This document shows positions 49,167 to 51,892 of a stretch of DNA of 51,892 bases, piece after piece (position 1 is the stretch's first letter; each line of letters opens with the position of its first letter). A program made the translations under genes and the position numbers. This DNA is from Mycobacterium gordonae (GTDB lineage: Bacteria > Actinomycetota > Actinomycetes > Mycobacteriales > Mycobacteriaceae): positions 1 to 51,892 of the forward strand of contig NZ_LQOY01000150.1 of the NCBI RefSeq assembly GCF_002101675.1. Reading direction: 5' to 3'. The notes under the pieces are model-generated. The model searched no databases, was not told where the DNA came from, and was given only the letters and a program-made list of their open reading frames with translations.

Positions 49167-51323
49167 GTGGCCCGCCCCAATCAGCTTGCCCTGACCGCCC
49201 GCCTGAACACTTCGGCTGTCGACTCGCGCCGCGGCGTGGTCCGCCTGCATCCGAGCACCATCGTTGCACTGGGCATTCGAGAGTGGGATGCGGTGTCGCT
49301 CACCGGATCTCGCACCACCGCGGCGGTCGCCGGCATGGCCGGCGGCGACGTCCCGATCGGCATCGTGCTGCTGGACGACGTCACGCTGTCCAACGCGGGC
49401 TTACGCGAGGGCACGGAGGTGCTCGTCAGCGCGGTCACCGTCTACGGGGCGCGCACGGTGACGTTGAGCGGCTCGACGCTGGCCACCCAGTCGCTGTCCC
49501 CGGCCACGCTGCGCCAAGCCCTACTGGGCAAGGTGATGACGGTCGGTGACGCGGTGTCGCTGTTGCCACGCGACCTGGGACCGGGAACCTCGACGTCGGC
49601 GGCCACCCGCGCGCTGGCCTCGTCGGTGGGCATCAGTTGGACCTCGGAGTTGTTGACGGTCACCGGCGTAGACCCGCAGGGGCCGGTCAGTGTGCAGCCG
49701 AACACGCTGGTCAGTTGGGGCACCCAGGTACCCGACTCGTCCCACGTCATTCCGGCCGTGGACGTCTCGACCCCGGAGATGCAGGTCGAGGAACTCAAAG
49801 GGGCCCAGCCGCAGGCCGCCAAGCTCACCGAGTGGCTCAAGCTCGCCCTCGACGAGCCGCACCTACTCAAGACGTTGGGCGCCGGCACCAACCTCGGGGT
49901 CCTGGTGTCGGGTCCGGCCGGGGTCGGCAAGGTGACGCTGGTCCGGGCGGTGTGCGCCGGGCGCCGGCTGGTCGAGCTGGATGGCCCGGCCGTCGGGGCG
50001 CTGGCCGCCGAGGACCGGCTACGCGCCGTGTCGACGGCGGTCACGAAAGTCAGTGACGGCGGCGGGGTGCTGCTGATCACCGACGTCGACGCCCTGCTGC
50101 CGGAAACCCCGGAACCGGTGGCGGCGCTCATCCTCACCGAGCTGCGCAGGGCGGTGGCCACCGACGGCGTGGCGTTGATCGCCACGTCGGCGCGGCCCGA
50201 CCAGATCGACACCCGGCTGCGCTCTCCGGAGTTGTGCGACCGCGAATTGGGGCTGCCGTTACCCGACGGCGGAACGCGCAAGGCACTGTTGGAAGCACTG
50301 CTAAAAAGGGTGCCCACCAGCGACCTGGATCTCGATGAAATCGCTTCCAGGACACCGGGTTTCGTTGTCGCCGACCTGGCCGCCCTGATGCGCGAGGCCG
50401 CGCTGCGGGCGGCCTCGCGGGCCAGCACCGACGGCCAGCCGCCCAAACTCAGTCAGGACGACCTGATCGGCGCGCTGTCGGTGATACGGCCGCTGTCCCG
50501 CTCGGCCAGCGAAGAAGTCACCGTCGGCAGCGTGACGCTGGCCGATGTCGGCGACATGGTCGAGGCCAAGCAGGCCCTGACTGAGGCGGTGCTGTGGCCG
50601 CTGCAACACCCGGACACCTTCTCCCGCCTGGGCGTCGACCCGCCGCGCGGAGTGCTGCTTTACGGCCCGCCGGGCTGCGGTAAGACCTTCGTGGTCCGCG
50701 CGCTCGCCAGCACCGGGCAACTGAGCGTGCACGCCGTCAAAGGCTCGGAGCTGATGGACAAGTGGGTGGGGTCATCGGAGAAAGCGGTGCGCGAGTTGTT
50801 CCGGCGCGCAAGGGATTCCGCTCCGTCGCTGGTGTTCCTCGACGAGGTGGACGCGCTGGCGCCGCGGCGCGGACAGAGCTTCGACTCGGGCGTGACCGAC
50901 CGCGTGGTCGCTGCGCTGCTGACCGAACTGGACGGCATTGACCCGCTGCGTGACGTCGTCGTGCTGGGCGCCACCAACCGGCCCGACCTGATCGACCCGG
51001 CGCTGCTGCGGCCCGGACGGCTGGAACGGTTGGTGTTCGTCGAACCGCCCGACGCCGACGCCCGTCGCGAAATCCTGCGCACGGCAGGCAAATCCATTCC
51101 CCTGAGCTCCGACGTCGACCTGGACGCGGTGGCCGCCGGCCTGGACGGGTACAGCGCGGCGGACTGTGTGGCGTTGCTGCGCGAGGCCGCGCTGACGGCG
51201 ATGCGGCGCTCCATCGACGCCGCTGATGTCACTGCCGCGGACCTGGCCGCCGCGCGGGAGAAAGTGCGCCCCTCTCTGGACCCGCTACAGATCGAGTCCT
51301 TGCGCGAATTCGCCAAGCAGTAG
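49167..51323 (+). CDS. tandem-AAA ATPase, CDC48/p97-like (Rv0435c)
   Basis: 718 residues. An N-terminal substrate/cofactor domain (about 1-190, Cdc48-N-like, ALTARLNTSAVDSRRGVVRL) precedes two AAA modules. The first has Walker A GPAGVGKVT (K255) but Walker B reads LLITDVDALLP, with Val307 in place of the catalytic Glu. The second is complete: GPPGCGKTF (K506), LVFLDEVDAL (D559, E560), TNRPDLIDPALLRPGRLERL (sensor 1 and arginine finger). So the second ring should do the hydrolysis. It is encoded in the psd-pssA operon. Mycobacterial function is not settled; unfolding of protein complexes is expected by family. Confidence 0.92.
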   Translation: MARPNQLALTARLNTSAVDSRRGVVRLHPSTIVALGIREWDAVSLTGSRTTAAVAGMAGGDVPIGIVLLDDVTLSNAGLREGTEVLVSAVTVYGARTVTLSGSTLATQSLSPATLRQALLGKVMTVGDAVSLLPRDLGPGTSTSAATRALASSVGISWTSELLTVTGVDPQGPVSVQPNTLVSWGTQVPDSSHVIPAVDVSTPEMQVEELKGAQPQAAKLTEWLKLALDEPHLLKTLGAGTNLGVLVSGPAGVGKVTLVRAVCAGRRLVELDGPAVGALAAEDRLRAVSTAVTKVSDGGGVLLITDVDALLPETPEPVAALILTELRRAVATDGVALIATSARPDQIDTRLRSPELCDRELGLPLPDGGTRKALLEALLKRVPTSDLDLDEIASRTPGFVVADLAALMREAALRAASRASTDGQPPKLSQDDLIGALSVIRPLSRSASEEVTVGSVTLADVGDMVEAKQALTEAVLWPLQHPDTFSRLGVDPPRGVLLYGPPGCGKTFVVRALASTGQLSVHAVKGSELMDKWVGSSEKAVRELFRRARDSAPSLVFLDEVDALAPRRGQSFDSGVTDRVVAALLTELDGIDPLRDVVVLGATNRPDLIDPALLRPGRLERLVFVEPPDADARREILRTAGKSIPLSSDVDLDAVAAGLDGYSAADCVALLREAALTAMRRSIDAADVTAADLAAAREKVRPSLDPLQIESLREFAKQ

Positions 51324-51423
51324 CGCATTTCCCGTGGACTCGCCACGGCGCGCAGGGCTTCGCTTTCCCGGTTTTCTGCAATATATTTAGCCGTTCGAGT
51401 CGCCCCAATGATGGGAGCCGCAG

Positions 51424-51892
51424 ATGTCGACTTACCTGATCGCAGCACCTGAGGCTCTGGCCGCGGCGTCAGCCGATGTCAGCGGGATCGGGGAGGCGAT
51501 CCGCAAGGCGACGGCGTCGTGGGCGCCGTCGACGACGGGGATCGCGGCGGCGGCCGCCGATGAAGTGTCGGCGGCGATCGCGCGGTTGTTCGGTAACTAC
51601 GCGCAGGGGTTTGTGGCCCTGGATGCGCAGGCGGCGGCCTTCGAACAGCAGTTTGCGGCGGCGTTGAGCGCGGGCGCGGGTGCGTATGCCAGCGCCGAGG
51701 CCGTCAACCTCTCTGCTCTGCAGAGCGGGGATCTGCACGCCCTGGGCGAGAGTCTGCTGGCCCCGATCAATGGGCCGGTGATGGCGTTGACGGGGCGGCC
51801 GCTGATCGGTAACGGCGCCAACGGCGCCCCCGGGACCGGCGCTGCCGGCGCGGCGGGTGGGTGGCTGCTCGGTGATGGCGGGGCTGGTGGCT
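51424..51892 (+). CDS. PE_PGRS family protein (cut by the window end)
   Basis: The visible 156 codons begin MSTYLIAAPEALAAASADVS, a PE domain with the PE pair at residues 9-10 and a helical hairpin to about 95 (FVALDAQAAAFEQQFAAALS). A linker with GRPLIGNGANGAPGTGAAG leads into the Gly-Ala-rich PGRS region, where the window stops. GGGAG lies 6 nt before the ATG. The gene follows the AAA ATPase by 100 bp, which contains an AT-rich stretch (atatattt) as a likely promoter. Exported by a type VII system, by family. Confidence 0.9.
   Translation, partial: MSTYLIAAPEALAAASADVSGIGEAIRKATASWAPSTTGIAAAAADEVSAAIARLFGNYAQGFVALDAQAAAFEQQFAAALSAGAGAYASAEAVNLSALQSGDLHALGESLLAPINGPVMALTGRPLIGNGANGAPGTGAAGAAGGWLLGDGGAGG

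Overview
The window is a high-GC mycobacterial chromosome segment. It carries PPE-MPTR and PE_PGRS genes, MmpS/MmpL transporters, RamB, SigK/RskA and GroEL2. Gene order follows the M. tuberculosis H37Rv block from about Rv0467 (icl1) down to Rv0435c, written in the opposite orientation, with extra genes inserted. I infer a slow-growing non-tuberculous Mycobacterium; the species cannot be fixed from this sequence. Assignments come from reading the proteins and from recalled family knowledge; no database search was run.

Layout. (1) 1-10.4 kb is the carbon-metabolism block: isocitrate lyase, an acyl-ACP thioesterase-like protein, the regulator RamB, a CMD-family protein, a small membrane protein, an extra secreted protein, lipoamide dehydrogenase, a 7-copy 56-bp tandem repeat, two membrane proteins, a DUF779 protein and an aldehyde dehydrogenase. 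(2) 10.4-14.1 kb holds a prolyl oligopeptidase, a DedA protein and EchA2. (3) 14.1-23.4 kb is a siderophore-export neighbourhood: an Rv0455c homologue, a small secreted Cys protein, a Cys-rich cytoplasmic protein, an extra MmpS/MmpL pair, a TetR regulator, an iron-box-like site and the MmpS4/MmpL4 pair. (4) 23.4-28.8 kb is a tightly packed lipid-modification operon (FAD oxidoreductase, DUF1365, UfaA1 methyltransferase, DUF1295) running into sigK-rskA. (5) 28.8-34.4 kb holds a membrane protein, a DinB-like protein, a VOC protein, a D-aminoacylase-like amidohydrolase, a PPE-MPTR gene and a PNPOx-like protein. (6) 34.4-39.3 kb is an accessory insertion: PucR-type regulator, Rv1733c-like membrane protein, Gre-C-domain protein, DUF4189 secreted protein, a broken DedA gene and TerC. 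(7) 39.4-44.1 kb has groEL2 with two CIRCE operators, then a cupin, an uncharacterised protein and a Baeyer-Villiger-type monooxygenase. (8) 44.2-51.9 kb has an SDR, MoeA2, an extra MFS transporter, psd-pssA, a two-domain AAA ATPase and the start of a PE_PGRS gene cut by the window edge.

How the parts connect. RamB probably controls icl and itself through TTGCGAA motifs present at both promoters. The iron-box-like site plus MmpS4/L4 and the Rv0455c homologue point to iron-controlled siderophore export, here accompanied by a second MmpS/L pair. Many genes overlap by ATGA/GTGA, indicating translationally coupled operons. At least seven transcription units show a TANNNT element exactly 6 nt before the start codon, the signature of leaderless mRNAs; I used this to choose several starts.
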